This document shows positions 44,482 to 52,813 of a stretch of DNA of 64,000 nucleotides, one piece after another (the first letter of the stretch is position 1; every line of letters starts with the position of its first letter). A program made the position numbers and the translations under genes. This stretch comes from Pseudomonas piscis (GTDB taxonomy: Bacteria; Pseudomonadota; Gammaproteobacteria; Pseudomonadales; Pseudomonadaceae): the NCBI RefSeq assembly GCF_009380155.1, contig NZ_WHUV01000002.1:124001-188000 (forward strand), in the 5' to 3' direction. The notes under the pieces were generated by a model. The model searched no databases, was not told the origin of the DNA, and saw only the letters and a program-made list of their open reading frames with translations.

Positions 44482-45743
44482 GGGCGTTCTCCTTGCAGGG
44501 TCGGTGAGTGGAGGTTCGCGGCCTGACGCCGGGCCAGCACCGCCGGCGCGGTTTCCTTGAGCAGCAGCGCCAGGGCCGCGGCCAGCAGCGCACCGGCGCA
44601 GGACATCCACATGACGATCGACAAACCGAAGCGATCGGCGGCGAAGCCGGCGAGGGTCGGGGCGACGAAACCACCCACCAGCTCCCCGATGCCCATGATC
44701 AGCCCCAGGGCCGTGGCCATGACTTCCCGGGGCACGGTCTCCGCCGGGATGGTGGCCATGAACAGGGTGAAGCAGCCCAGCCCGGTGTAGGTCAGCAGCA
44801 TCAGCACGCCCAGCAGCCACGGCGTGGGCGCGAAGAGCAGGGCCAGGGGACAGCAGGCCGCCACCAGCGAGAACAGCACCAGGGTCGGGCGCCGGCCGAT
44901 GCGGTCGGAAATCGCCGGTACGCCGAACCCCCAAAGCACCCAGGCACCGCCCAGGCAGCTCATCACCGTGCCCATGCTGGCCGGGCTGTAGTCGCGGACC
45001 TTGACCAGGAAGGTCGGGGTGAAGGAGATCAACACAATGAACCAGGTCAGGAAGAAGCAGCTGATCAGGGTGCACAGCAGGATGTTGCGGCTCTTGAGCA
45101 GCGCCAGCCGACTGATACCGTTGCTGCTCGGGCCCTGTACGGACGCTGCGCGGCTGGGCGCATCCGGCTGGACGTAGTGCCAGATCAGCAGGGCGATCAG
45201 CAAGCCGGGCACCAGCGAGATGATGAACGCATGGCGCCAGCCGTAGGCCTCGGCCAGGGCCACCAGGACCGGCGGGCCGATCACCGCCCCCAGCAGGCCG
45301 GCGGCCGAGCCTTGCAGCAGGCCCATGTTCAGGCCCCGACGGTGAGGCGAGGAAGCTTCCACCATCAGCGATTGCGACAGCGGCAGGATCGGCCCTTCGG
45401 CCAGGCCCATGATGGCGCGAAACAGCAGCAGGCTGAGAAAGCCGGTGACCAGACCCGACAGCGCCGAACACAGCGAGAACAGCAGCACCGCAACGATCAA
45501 GAGCGGCTTGCGCCGGCCCCGGCGGTCCGACCAGGCCCCTACCAGCGCCCCGGAAACCGCCCAGGCCAGGGCCAGCACCGAAGACAGCAAGCCCAGGTGG
45601 CGGTTGCCCAGTTGCAACTCGTCGGCCATGAAGGGGAACAGGAAGGACAGCGCCAGGCGGTCGAAAAACACGAAGCCGAAGGTCAGGAACAGCACCCCCA
45701 GCAAGGTGTTCTCGTAGCTGGCCTTGTTGTTTTTATAAGCCAT
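44478..45743 (-). CDS. MFS transporter of the cupin/alcohol dehydrogenase operon
   Basis: The start MAYKNNKASYENTLLGVLF at 45743 gives 421 residues with twelve predicted helices and GAWSDRRGRRKPLL in the first loop. It belongs to the aromatic acid / hexuronate-like MFS group by general pattern. The 557-residue open frame that continues upstream is a shadow of the cupin gene. Codons 5-7 form AACAACAA in the mRNA, a possible Hfq/Crc site inside the coding start. The gene overlaps the alcohol dehydrogenase gene by four bases. Confidence 0.86.
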   Translation of the reverse strand: MAYKNNKASYENTLLGVLFLTFGFVFFDRLALSFLFPFMADELQLGNRHLGLLSSVLALAWAVSGALVGAWSDRRGRRKPLLIVAVLLFSLCSALSGLVTGFLSLLLFRAIMGLAEGPILPLSQSLMVEASSPHRRGLNMGLLQGSAAGLLGAVIGPPVLVALAEAYGWRHAFIISLVPGLLIALLIWHYVQPDAPSRAASVQGPSSNGISRLALLKSRNILLCTLISCFFLTWFIVLISFTPTFLVKVRDYSPASMGTVMSCLGGAWVLWGFGVPAISDRIGRRPTLVLFSLVAACCPLALLFAPTPWLLGVLMLLTYTGLGCFTLFMATIPAETVPREVMATALGLIMGIGELVGGFVAPTLAGFAADRFGLSIVMWMSCAGALLAAALALLLKETAPAVLARRQAANLHSPTLQGERP

Positions 45744-45775
45744 GGTGATTCTCCGCACGCAGGTCGAGGCCGTGA

Positions 45776-46309
45776 TCAGCGAAACAGGGTGTCGATATGG
45801 GCCGCGCCCAGGCCGATGTTTTCGTAGTGCGCACGGCACATGGCGATGTAGGAATGCACGTCGAAGTAGCCGTCGGGCTCGCCCTGTTCGTCGAGCCAGA
45901 TCAATGGGCCCTTGACGATGAAGAACACCCGCATCGGCTGCTCGTGTTCGTAGGCCACCAGGGTGTGGCCTTCGCCTGGGGTCTCGTAGACGAAGTCGCC
46001 GGCGGTGGCGGTCCATTCGTGCTCCAGGTAACCCCACTTGCCGGACAGGGTGTAGGCGAAGACCTCGTGGGGGTGGTAGTGGCGGTTGACCAGCCCGGCG
46101 CTGCTGGCCATCAGGATGTCGCACCAGCGGTTCTCGCTGGGGGAGATCCACAGCGGGCGCGAAGATACGGTCTCGGTGAAGGGCACGTACAGGCTCAGGT
46201 CGTCGCTGGCGGCGTCGGGCAGGTAGACCTCGGGCTTGGCGTCGGGCTTGAAGCAGTTGGCGATGGGCTGCAGGTCTTTCCAGAACTCTCGGGTGGCGGC
46301 TTCAGGCAT
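45776..46309 (-). CDS. Cupin related to 2,4'-dihydroxyacetophenone dioxygenase
   Basis: The 177-residue protein has a single cupin core. The His cluster is in GLVNRHYHPHEVFAYTLSG (iron-binding HxH) and is followed by KWGYLEHEWTATAGDFVYE and the GEGHTL histidine. The C-terminal MCRAHYENIGLGAAHID matches the 2,4'-dihydroxyacetophenone dioxygenase family, which splits the C-C bond of hydroxyacetophenones to 4-hydroxybenzoate and formate. The first gene of the operon, it is divergent from an AraC regulator. The actual substrate here is not known. Confidence 0.82.
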   Translation of the reverse strand: MPEAATREFWKDLQPIANCFKPDAKPEVYLPDAASDDLSLYVPFTETVSSRPLWISPSENRWCDILMASSAGLVNRHYHPHEVFAYTLSGKWGYLEHEWTATAGDFVYETPGEGHTLVAYEHEQPMRVFFIVKGPLIWLDEQGEPDGYFDVHSYIAMCRAHYENIGLGAAHIDTLFR

Positions 46310-46398
46310 GGTCGGTCTCTCTTGTTGTCGTGGAGTCGTCGGTGCAATGCCAGCGGGGCTGACGGCACGACTCTAGGCCGGCCAGGGGCTGGCGGTTT

Positions 46399-46411
46399 GT
46401 CCGGATCGGAC
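46399..46411. promoter_or_regulatory. Candidate operator between the cupin and AraC genes
   Basis: GTCCG-GAT-CGGAC is a perfect palindrome in the divergent promoter, with another CGGAC half-site about 20 bases further on. It could bind the AraC regulator, though AraC sites are usually direct repeats. Confidence 0.3.
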
Positions 46412-46469
46412 CGCTTTGTTGTCGGTTTCGGACGGTTGCTCCACGGCGGTTGCCAGTGGGCGGGGGAAG

Positions 46470-46497
46470 TTGACAGGTGAGATCATTCAGATATTAA
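46470..46497 (+). promoter_or_regulatory. Likely sigma-70 promoter of the araC-type gene
   Basis: TTGACA (46470-46475) and TATTAA (46492-46497) are spaced by 16 bases, about 95 bases before the start at 46591. The -35 box is perfect. Confidence 0.5.
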
Positions 46498-46590
46498 TGA
46501 ATGGCCGCAGGCCACGGGCTCCGTGGCTCCAGGTGCCTGGACGGAGCCTTGCCGCCCGGGAAACATCCCGCTGCCATGAGAAGAACAACA

Positions 46591-47565
46591 ATGTCTCCAT
46601 GCGCCTTGCTCGAAACCCGCCACGCCAGCACCCAGTCCATCGACCGGGACCTGCGCCTGGCATTCTGGGAGGACTACAACGCCAGCACCCTGGTGGGGCT
46701 CAAATGCAACTCCTACGCCGAGAGCGGTTTCACCGCCCGCCAGGACAACCTGCACTTGAGCGCCATGCGCCTGGCGCGGATCGTCGGCAATGAACATGTC
46801 GTGGAGCGTGACCGTTCGATGATCCGTGGCGTGCCCAAGGAGTCGATCTTCGTCTCCCTGGTCACCGACAGTGGTTCGTTCTTCTACCAGGGCGGCACTT
46901 GTCAGTTGTTGGAGCCGGGCGAGCTGGTGGTGTATCGCACCGACAAGCCCTACCTGTTCGGTTTTTCCACAGCCATGCGCCAGTTCATCTTCGATATTCC
47001 CCAGGAGCAGTTCGCCCGCCGTTGCCTGCGGCGCTTCGACCAGCCGTTGAAGATCGGCGTGCAGGGCGGTGGCCAGCGTCTGTTGTTGCGCACCCTGGCC
47101 GAGCGCACCCGGGGGTTTTTCCAGCAACCCTTGTGCGGCGCGGCCGAGGACTACCAGGAGCAAACCTTCGAACTGCTGGCCAGCCTGATCGCCGGGCAAG
47201 TGGGGCAACGGCCGATCAACGCCTTGAGCGCCTCCTATCTGCTGGCGGCCAAGCAGTACATCCAGGAGCACCTGGCGGACCCGGAGTTGAGTTGCGAGCG
47301 GGTGGCGGCGCAGGTCGGTGTGTCGCCGCGCCACCTGGCCCGGTTGTTCGCCCTGGAGGAGTGGCTGCCCAGCCGCTTCATCCTGGAGAAGCGCCTGCAA
47401 CAGGCCCAGCAACTGCTGTGCAGCCCCCGGGGGGCTGCGCTGGATATCAGCGAGATCGCCTATCGCCATGGCTTTGCCAGCCAGGCGCACTTTGCCCGGG
47501 CCTTCAAGGCCCGCTACCAACTCACGCCCAGTGAAGCGCGGCGCCACGGCTCCACGCCAGCTTGA
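46591..47565 (+). CDS. AraC-family regulator of the cupin operon
   Basis: I place the start at MSPCALLETRHAST (46591, 324 residues), although MRRTTMSP at 46576 is also possible; both have weak ribosome-binding sites. An AraC/FeaR-like N-terminal sensor (FVSLVTDSGSFFYQGG, ELVVYRTDKPYLFGF) precedes the HTH (SCERVAAQVGVSPRHLARLF and ISEIAYRHGFASQAHFARAFK). Its position divergent from the cupin operon makes it the likely activator. AACAACAA directly touches the chosen start codon. The TGA stop abuts intergenic element copy 3. Confidence 0.85.
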   Translation: MSPCALLETRHASTQSIDRDLRLAFWEDYNASTLVGLKCNSYAESGFTARQDNLHLSAMRLARIVGNEHVVERDRSMIRGVPKESIFVSLVTDSGSFFYQGGTCQLLEPGELVVYRTDKPYLFGFSTAMRQFIFDIPQEQFARRCLRRFDQPLKIGVQGGGQRLLLRTLAERTRGFFQQPLCGAAEDYQEQTFELLASLIAGQVGQRPINALSASYLLAAKQYIQEHLADPELSCERVAAQVGVSPRHLARLFALEEWLPSRFILEKRLQQAQQLLCSPRGAALDISEIAYRHGFASQAHFARAFKARYQLTPSEARRHGSTPA

Positions 47566-47723
47566 GGGCGCCTTAAAAAACGTAGGCGAGGCAGCCAGCG
47601 CAAGGCAAAACCCGGGCCAAAAAGCGCATTTTACAAAGGGCTAAATGAGCATTTTGACCGGGCTGGCGCACCAGTCGGTTTTTAACGCAGCGATGACAAC
47701 GCAGGTAGTTTTTAGAGGCGCCC
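47566..47723. repeat. Intergenic element, copy 3 (158 bp, altered ends)
   Basis: The interior matches copy 2 (GTAGGCGAGGCAGCCAGCGC, GAGCATTTTGACCGGGCTGG, AACGCAGCGATG, AACGCAGGTAGTTTTT). Both ends, however, are different: GGGCGCCTTAAAAAAC on the left and GGGCGCCTCTAAAAAC read from the right. So the outer sequence changed on both sides while staying complementary. It lies between two convergent genes, directly after the araC-type stop, as expected of a bidirectional terminator or mobile miniature element. Confidence 0.8.
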
Positions 47724-47747
47724 TTGAGTGGCCGGGCGCCGCAGGGC

Positions 47748-48881
47748 TCAGTGAGCGAAGGCCTCCAGGGTCTGGGCCTGGCGCTCCAGCAGCTGGCGTT
47801 GCAGGGCCAGGACCGGTTCCTTGGGCTGCTGCAGGCGCACGAACTCCAGCATCGGGTCGGTGACCGCCGTGCGGATGCCTGACAGTGCCTCCAGGGTCGC
47901 CAGGCCACAGAACGGCACGTAGGCCTCGGAGTAGCCGCCTTCATGCACCAGCACCAGGCGCCCGCCACACAGGCGCGCGGCGGCGTCGCGCAGGCACTGG
48001 GTCATTTCGCGGAACGAGTCGCTGTGCAACAGCATCCGCGCCAGCGGGTCCACGGCGTTGGCGTCGTAGCCGCAGGCGACGATGATCAGTTGCGGCTCGA
48101 AGCGCTCCAGCGCCGGCACCACGATGCGCTGCATGGCTTGCAGATAGGCGTCGTGCCCGCCGCCGGGCAGCAGCGGAACGTTGATGTTGCAGCCCAGGCC
48201 CGGGCCGCGCCCACGGTCCTGCTCGCCGCCGTAGCCGGCCGGGAAACAGCCGTCCTGGTGCAGGGACAGGGTCAGTACATCGGCGCGCTCCTCGAAGATC
48301 GCCTGGGTGCCGTTGCCGTGGTGCACGTCCCAGTCGATCACCGCCACCTTGCCCAGGCCGTGGCGGGCCTTGGCCGCCTCGATGGCGATGGCGATGTTGG
48401 CCAGGAAGCAGAACCCCATGGCCTGGTCGGCCAGGCAGTGGTGTCCCGGTGGCCGGGACAGGGCGTAGGCGTTGTCGGCCTCGCCGCTGAGCACCGCATC
48501 CACCGCGGCGATGGCCAGCCCGGCAGACAATTTGGCGATTTCATAACTGCCGGGCCCCACTGGTGCCTGGTCGCCCAGCTCGCCGCCGCCGGCATCGCTC
48601 AGGGCCTTGAAGCGTTGCAGGTAGGCGGCGCCGTGGACCCGCAGCAGGTCTTGGTCGCTGGCCGGTTCGGCGCTGCGCAGTTGCAGTTGGCGGGTCAGCC
48701 CGCTGACATCCATCAGGCTTTTCAGCCGGCGCTTGGTTTCTGGCGACTCGGCATGTCCGGCCGCGGCCGGTGGCTGCACCCAACCGCCTACCGGCAGGGT
48801 CAGGCTGTGGGGGCTGGCGCTGTGCCACAGGCACAGTTCATCGAAGAAAAACGCGGTTTTGCAGGTCATGGTGATATCCAT
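47748..48881 (-). CDS. Class II histone-deacetylase-like amidohydrolase
   Basis: This 377-residue protein is complete and apparently active: RPPGHHCL (general-base His about 147-148), DWDVHHGNGTQ (zinc ligands Asp about 185 and His about 187), GYDANAVDP (third ligand Asp about 273) and the transition-state Tyr about 317 in HEGGYSEAY. Bacterial members hydrolyse acetylated polyamines, other N-acyl amides or acetyl-lysine. It is the last gene of a minus-strand unit with an MFS transporter, outer-membrane protein and LuxR regulator, which suggests catabolism or processing of an imported amide. MTCKTAFFF at 48869 is an alternative start. Confidence 0.88.
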   Translation of the reverse strand: MDITMTCKTAFFFDELCLWHSASPHSLTLPVGGWVQPPAAAGHAESPETKRRLKSLMDVSGLTRQLQLRSAEPASDQDLLRVHGAAYLQRFKALSDAGGGELGDQAPVGPGSYEIAKLSAGLAIAAVDAVLSGEADNAYALSRPPGHHCLADQAMGFCFLANIAIAIEAAKARHGLGKVAVIDWDVHHGNGTQAIFEERADVLTLSLHQDGCFPAGYGGEQDRGRGPGLGCNINVPLLPGGGHDAYLQAMQRIVVPALERFEPQLIIVACGYDANAVDPLARMLLHSDSFREMTQCLRDAAARLCGGRLVLVHEGGYSEAYVPFCGLATLEALSGIRTAVTDPMLEFVRLQQPKEPVLALQRQLLERQAQTLEAFAH

Positions 48882-48896
48882 CGTTCAAGAAAACGG

Positions 48897-50063
48897 TTAC
48901 GAGCGGGTGGGGCGGCAGCCCAGGACCAGCGCCAGGGACAACAGGGTGAGGGCGGCGCCGGCCAGCAACAGGCCGTGGAAGCCGCCGCTGCTTTCGATCA
49001 GGCGTCCGGCCAGGGCCGGGCCGATGGCCAGGCCGACGCTGATCACCAGGTTGGAGGCGTTCATCAACCGTCCGCTGCGATCCATCTGCGCCATGCGCGC
49101 CAACACCAGCGGCAAGATGAAGGTCCAGGTGAACTTGAATACCAGGGCCGCCAGGGCGAAGCGCGCCAGTTGCGGTTGGCCGTACAGCATCAGCACCGAG
49201 CCGGCCATCAGGCCGTAGCCCAGCCACAGCAGGCCGCTGCCGGGCAGGCGGTCGCCGAACAAGGTGGCGCACAGGGCGCCGACGATGCCCATCAGGGTGG
49301 CGATGGCCAGGATGTCGCCGCTGGCCTGGGGCGAGAGCCCGGCCTGGCTGCCGATGGCGCCGATGAAGGTCCAGACCCCGCTCAGGCTGATGTAGAAAGC
49401 GAGGATGCCGAGGATGCCCAGGCCGGCCTTGAGCCAGGAGATCGGCGGGGCTGGCGTGGCGGCGTCCAGTGACTGTTCAGCACCGGCGGGAAAGCACCGT
49501 GCCAGGGGCAGGCAGAGCACCATCAGCAGCGCCAGGATCAGATAGCAGGCGCCGAGGCCGAAGTGCTCGAACAGCAGCGGCAGCAGGCTCAGGCCAATGG
49601 CCCCCAGCACCAGCTGGCCCATCACCCAGAAGCCGTAGGCGCGACTGGGGTTGGGGCTGGCGGCGGCGCTGGCCAGGCAGATGATCATCAGCGAGCCGCC
49701 GGCCAGGGCGCTGCAAAAACGCGCCACCAGCAACAGCCAATAGTCATGGACCAGCATCGACAACAGGTTGGCGGCGATGAACAGCACGGCGCTGCACAAG
49801 GCGGCGCGGCGCCAGTCCAGGCGCTTGAGCCACCAGATGGCGGGCAGGGTGGCCAGGCTCATGGCCCCCAGCTCGGCGCTGAACAGGTCGCCGATCTGGG
49901 TCGGGCTCAGGTGCCACTGGCTGGCCAGTTGCGCGGCGATGGCCGGGGCCATCAGTAGCACCGCGGGGGTGATGGCGGCGAACAGCACGATGGCCGCCAG
50001 GAGCCCCAGGGGTTGGCGGGCAGATGGCGCGGTGTCGCTCAGGGCAGGGTTGTGGCTATGCAT
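48897..50063 (-). CDS. MFS transporter next to the HDAC-like gene
   Basis: The 388-residue protein has twelve helices and an MFS loop around PAIWWLKRLDWRRAALC. The first loop lacks the usual GxxxDRxGR consensus, so it is a divergent member. It ends 15 bases before the HDAC-like gene and starts 24 bases after the outer-membrane gene, all on the same strand. Import of the substrate of the HDAC-like enzyme is the simplest reading; the actual substrate is unknown. Confidence 0.83.
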   Translation of the reverse strand: MHSHNPALSDTAPSARQPLGLLAAIVLFAAITPAVLLMAPAIAAQLASQWHLSPTQIGDLFSAELGAMSLATLPAIWWLKRLDWRRAALCSAVLFIAANLLSMLVHDYWLLLVARFCSALAGGSLMIICLASAAASPNPSRAYGFWVMGQLVLGAIGLSLLPLLFEHFGLGACYLILALLMVLCLPLARCFPAGAEQSLDAATPAPPISWLKAGLGILGILAFYISLSGVWTFIGAIGSQAGLSPQASGDILAIATLMGIVGALCATLFGDRLPGSGLLWLGYGLMAGSVLMLYGQPQLARFALAALVFKFTWTFILPLVLARMAQMDRSGRLMNASNLVISVGLAIGPALAGRLIESSGGFHGLLLAGAALTLLSLALVLGCRPTRS

Positions 50064-50087
50064 GGCCGGGCTTCCTCGGGCGGGGGG

Positions 50088-50960
50088 TCAGAACACGTGG
50101 ACCAGGCGCAACAGGGCGTCGGTGCCGGCGAAACCGTTGTCGGTGGCGACGTTGCGCGACAGGCTGAACATCAGTTGGTTGCGCGAATCCAGCCAGTGGC
50201 CCAGCTCGAATCCGACCTGGGTGTAGCGCCGGTGGGTGTCGTCGATGCGTCGGTCGTTGATGCGCAGTTCGCCGCCATCGGCCTGGATCAGCCGCAGGGC
50301 GCCGTAGGTGCTGGGAGTGAAGTCGTAGGACGCGAAGGCTTGCAGGCGGTACAGCGGGTCCTGCTTGAGGTCGCTGCCCAGGTAGTCATCGTTGGTGGCG
50401 TAGAACTGGGCTTCGAGGTTGGCCTCCAGGACCCACTTCTCGCCCAGGCCCTGGGTGTAGTTGTAGACGAAGGTCGCGCCCCAGCGGTTGGCCCCTGGCG
50501 AGACCCCGGGCTCGCGGCTGTGGTACTCGCCCACCGGCAGCGTGATCAGGGTCAGCAAGCCGCTGTAGGTGCGACTTTGCGGCTGGTTGATGAAGAACAG
50601 CGTGCCGCCCACCTGGGGATCGCCGAAACCGCTCTCGCGACTACGGCGCGTGGCACCGGGCAGGCGCGCATCGGTGTCGACGAAGGGCACGATGAACTGC
50701 GGCGTGCACAGGGTGCCGCACAGGTCGCTGAAGAACACCTGGCGGTAGGCCATGGCATTGACCCGCAGGTCGGCCTTGCCGGTGGTGTCGGCCGGGCCAT
50801 GGAAGCTGCCGGCGCGAGTGGCGGGCAGGTACAGCACGCCGAGGCTGGTGCCTACCGGGGCGGCGAAGAAGTCCCGGGCGTTGAGATCGGCGGCCTGGGG
50901 CGACAGGCTGGCCAGGGTGCTGGCCACGGCGAGCGCGGTACGGATGAGGTTCCTGGTCAT
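50088..50960 (-). CDS. Outer-membrane channel-like protein (phenol-degradation MetA family type)
   Basis: The 290-residue protein has a signal peptide (cleavage near LSPQAADLN) and barrel-like strands: GFGDPQVGGTLFFINQP, YSGLLTLITLPVGEYHS, WGATFVYNYTQGLGEKW, and a last strand ending in LVHVF with a C-terminal Phe. The GFGD-V segment, the LPVGEY segment and the overall shape fit the phenol MetA/transporter family seen in aromatic degradation clusters. A cysteine pair in LCGTLCTPQF could form a disulfide. It is likely the outer-membrane port of this transport unit. Confidence 0.78.
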   Translation of the reverse strand: MTRNLIRTALAVASTLASLSPQAADLNARDFFAAPVGTSLGVLYLPATRAGSFHGPADTTGKADLRVNAMAYRQVFFSDLCGTLCTPQFIVPFVDTDARLPGATRRSRESGFGDPQVGGTLFFINQPQSRTYSGLLTLITLPVGEYHSREPGVSPGANRWGATFVYNYTQGLGEKWVLEANLEAQFYATNDDYLGSDLKQDPLYRLQAFASYDFTPSTYGALRLIQADGGELRINDRRIDDTHRRYTQVGFELGHWLDSRNQLMFSLSRNVATDNGFAGTDALLRLVHVF

Positions 50961-51097
50961 GGGCGATGCGTCTCTTGTTGGCGTTGTTGTGCGGCGCAGG
51001 GCTTGCCGGCAGGCGGCAGGGGCTGGAAACCGGGCAAAGGCTGCCCGTGACCGTCACGGGTGACGGCGCGAATCAGCGTGGGAAGGCGCGACGATGG

Positions 51098-52075
51098 TCA
51101 GTCGGGCGGGGCGTGCAGCAGCTGGGCGATGCGCGCCTTGTCCTTGACCCCGAGCTTGCTGTAGATGGCGCGGATGTGATGGCGCACGGTGTTGGGCGAC
51201 ATGCCCAGGTCGCGCGCCACTTCCTTGTAGGTCTTGCCGTCGCCGAAGCTCTGCGCGACCTCGTTTTCCCGGGGGCTGAGCTGGGGCAGCAAGGTGCGGC
51301 TGCGGGCCGCCAGCAGGAACAGGTCGCCCACCGCCTGGGACTCCACTTGCAGGCACTTGCCTTCGTAGTTGCCCAGCTCCAGGGATTGCGGCAGCTGCGG
51401 GCCGCTCCAGTGCGGCCATTCGTTGAGCAGCAGTTCGACGAAACCACTCTCGGCGCAGTGCAGCACGCCGCGCTGGTCGCAGACCGCCAGGGCCAGGTTG
51501 CGCGGCCGGGTGAGTTGCTCGCGTGTGGCCACCAGGGTGCGGATCTGGTTGGCCGAGACCGCCGCCACCAGGTGCAGCATCAGGTTGTCCAGCAGCTCGC
51601 GGTCGTCTGTGGTGAAACGCGCTGCGCCGGGTTGGCGGTACAGGGCCAGGTGGCTGCTCAGGTGGGTATGGGGGTCGATGTGCACCACGCACAACAGCTC
51701 GCCGATGTTGTACAGGCGCCCCAGCCAGTTCAGGCCGGCGCCGTTGTCCGGGTCGGCCATATCGACGATCACCGACCGGCCCGGGACCTGGTGCACCCGG
51801 CTCACGGTGACATCGACATGGCGGATCGATTGCCAGTCCGGCAGGTAGCTGGGAGGCAGGCGGTACAGGTAGCAGCTGTGTTCGTCCGGCACGCCGTTTA
51901 CCAGGGCCGAGCGGCCCCACCATGCGCTGTCGAAGGGCAGCAACCTGGCGATGCGGGCCAGGGCGTGCTGGTGCAGGTGCTCGATGTCTTTGTTCTGGGC
52001 CAGTTGCTGCAAGGCCAGGACCAGTTCGCTGAAGGCCTGCAAGCGGCCGGGCGCGGGCGGGTGGGATCGACTCAT
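51098..52075 (-). CDS. LuxR-type regulator upstream of the HDAC/transport unit
   Basis: The ATG at 52075 gives 325 residues. The C-terminal LuxR HTH is clear: LSPRENEVAQSFGDGKTYKEVARDLGMSPNTVRHHIRAIYSKLGVKDKARIAQLL (motif described, not quoted in full by position). The N-terminal 250 residues carry no receiver aspartate and no autoinducer-binding signature; they may be a GAF-like sensor. It starts the minus-strand order LuxR, outer-membrane protein, MFS, HDAC. AATAACAA and AACAATAA lie just upstream (52098-52108). Confidence 0.85.
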   Translation of the reverse strand: MSRSHPPAPGRLQAFSELVLALQQLAQNKDIEHLHQHALARIARLLPFDSAWWGRSALVNGVPDEHSCYLYRLPPSYLPDWQSIRHVDVTVSRVHQVPGRSVIVDMADPDNGAGLNWLGRLYNIGELLCVVHIDPHTHLSSHLALYRQPGAARFTTDDRELLDNLMLHLVAAVSANQIRTLVATREQLTRPRNLALAVCDQRGVLHCAESGFVELLLNEWPHWSGPQLPQSLELGNYEGKCLQVESQAVGDLFLLAARSRTLLPQLSPRENEVAQSFGDGKTYKEVARDLGMSPNTVRHHIRAIYSKLGVKDKARIAQLLHAPPD

Positions 52076-52246
52076 GGCGCGGTACCTCGGGGCGACGTTG
52101 TTATTGTTTTCGTCACTGAAGAATCGACGGCCGGTACGCCAGGGCAGGCGTGGGCAGGACCTGGGTCGAGTATCGGCGCCTGGACCGCTGGCCGCCATCC
52201 TACAGATGCAGGAGGCGGCGCGGGGGCCAGGCCGGGAGGGTGGGGT

Positions 52247-52759
52247 TCAGGCGGCCTGGCAGGGCCGGGGCAGGCGGTGGAAGCTGCGGCTGAAGTACAC
52301 CAGCGAATCACCGCGCTCCTGCACGCTGATCTCGTCCAGCTCCACCAGCATCAGCGAGTGGGTGCCGATTTCCTGGACCTCGGTGATCCGTCCCTGCAGG
52401 CTGGCCAGGGCATCCTCCAGCACCGGCAGGGCCTGCAGGCCGTCGCGCCAGGGGTGCAGGCCGAAGCGCTGGTCCATGGCCACGCCGGTCATGCCGGCGA
52501 AGTGCCGGGCCAGGTCTTCATGGGCGCCGCTGAGGATGTTCACGCACAGCCGGCCATTGCCCTTGAACACCGGGTTCAGGGCGCTGTTGCGGTTGACGCA
52601 GACCATCAGCGTCGGCGGGCTGTCGGTGATCGAGCACACCGCCGTGGCGGTGATGCCGCAACGGCCGGCCGGGCCATTGCTGGTGATGACGTTGACCGCC
52701 GCGGTCATGTGCGCCATGGCGTTGCGAAAGGCGAGTTGCTTGGTGTCGAGTACGGACAT
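52247..52759 (-). CDS. hpaC: HpaC: flavin reductase of 4-hydroxyphenylacetate 3-monooxygenase
   Basis: The 170-residue protein has the short-chain flavin reductase fold: FRNAMAHMTAAVNVITSNGP, RCGITATAVCSITDSPPTLMVCVN and FCVNIL-like LCVNILSGAHEDLARHFAG. It supplies reduced FAD to HpaB. The gene follows hpaB by 54 bases on the same strand. The hpaC-hpaB order downstream of a LuxR unit means these two genes are away from the rest of the hpa operon. Confidence 0.93.
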   Translation of the reverse strand: MSVLDTKQLAFRNAMAHMTAAVNVITSNGPAGRCGITATAVCSITDSPPTLMVCVNRNSALNPVFKGNGRLCVNILSGAHEDLARHFAGMTGVAMDQRFGLHPWRDGLQALPVLEDALASLQGRITEVQEIGTHSLMLVELDEISVQERGDSLVYFSRSFHRLPRPCQAA

Positions 52760-52813
52760 GAGGGTTCTCCGAAGGCCTGGGTGGCGAGGGCACGTGGCCC
52801 TCGCTGCGCACGA

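Noticed and set aside
43417..45471. 684-codon frame that appears to fuse another protein to the alcohol dehydrogenase
   Set aside because: The N-terminal 330 codons read the MFS gene in the wrong frame. The genuine alcohol dehydrogenase start is at 44481, with a four-base overlap with the MFS gene.
44478..46151. 557-codon version of the MFS gene
   Set aside because: The extra N-terminal part is an out-of-frame reading of the cupin gene. The first membrane helix begins right after the ATG at 45743.
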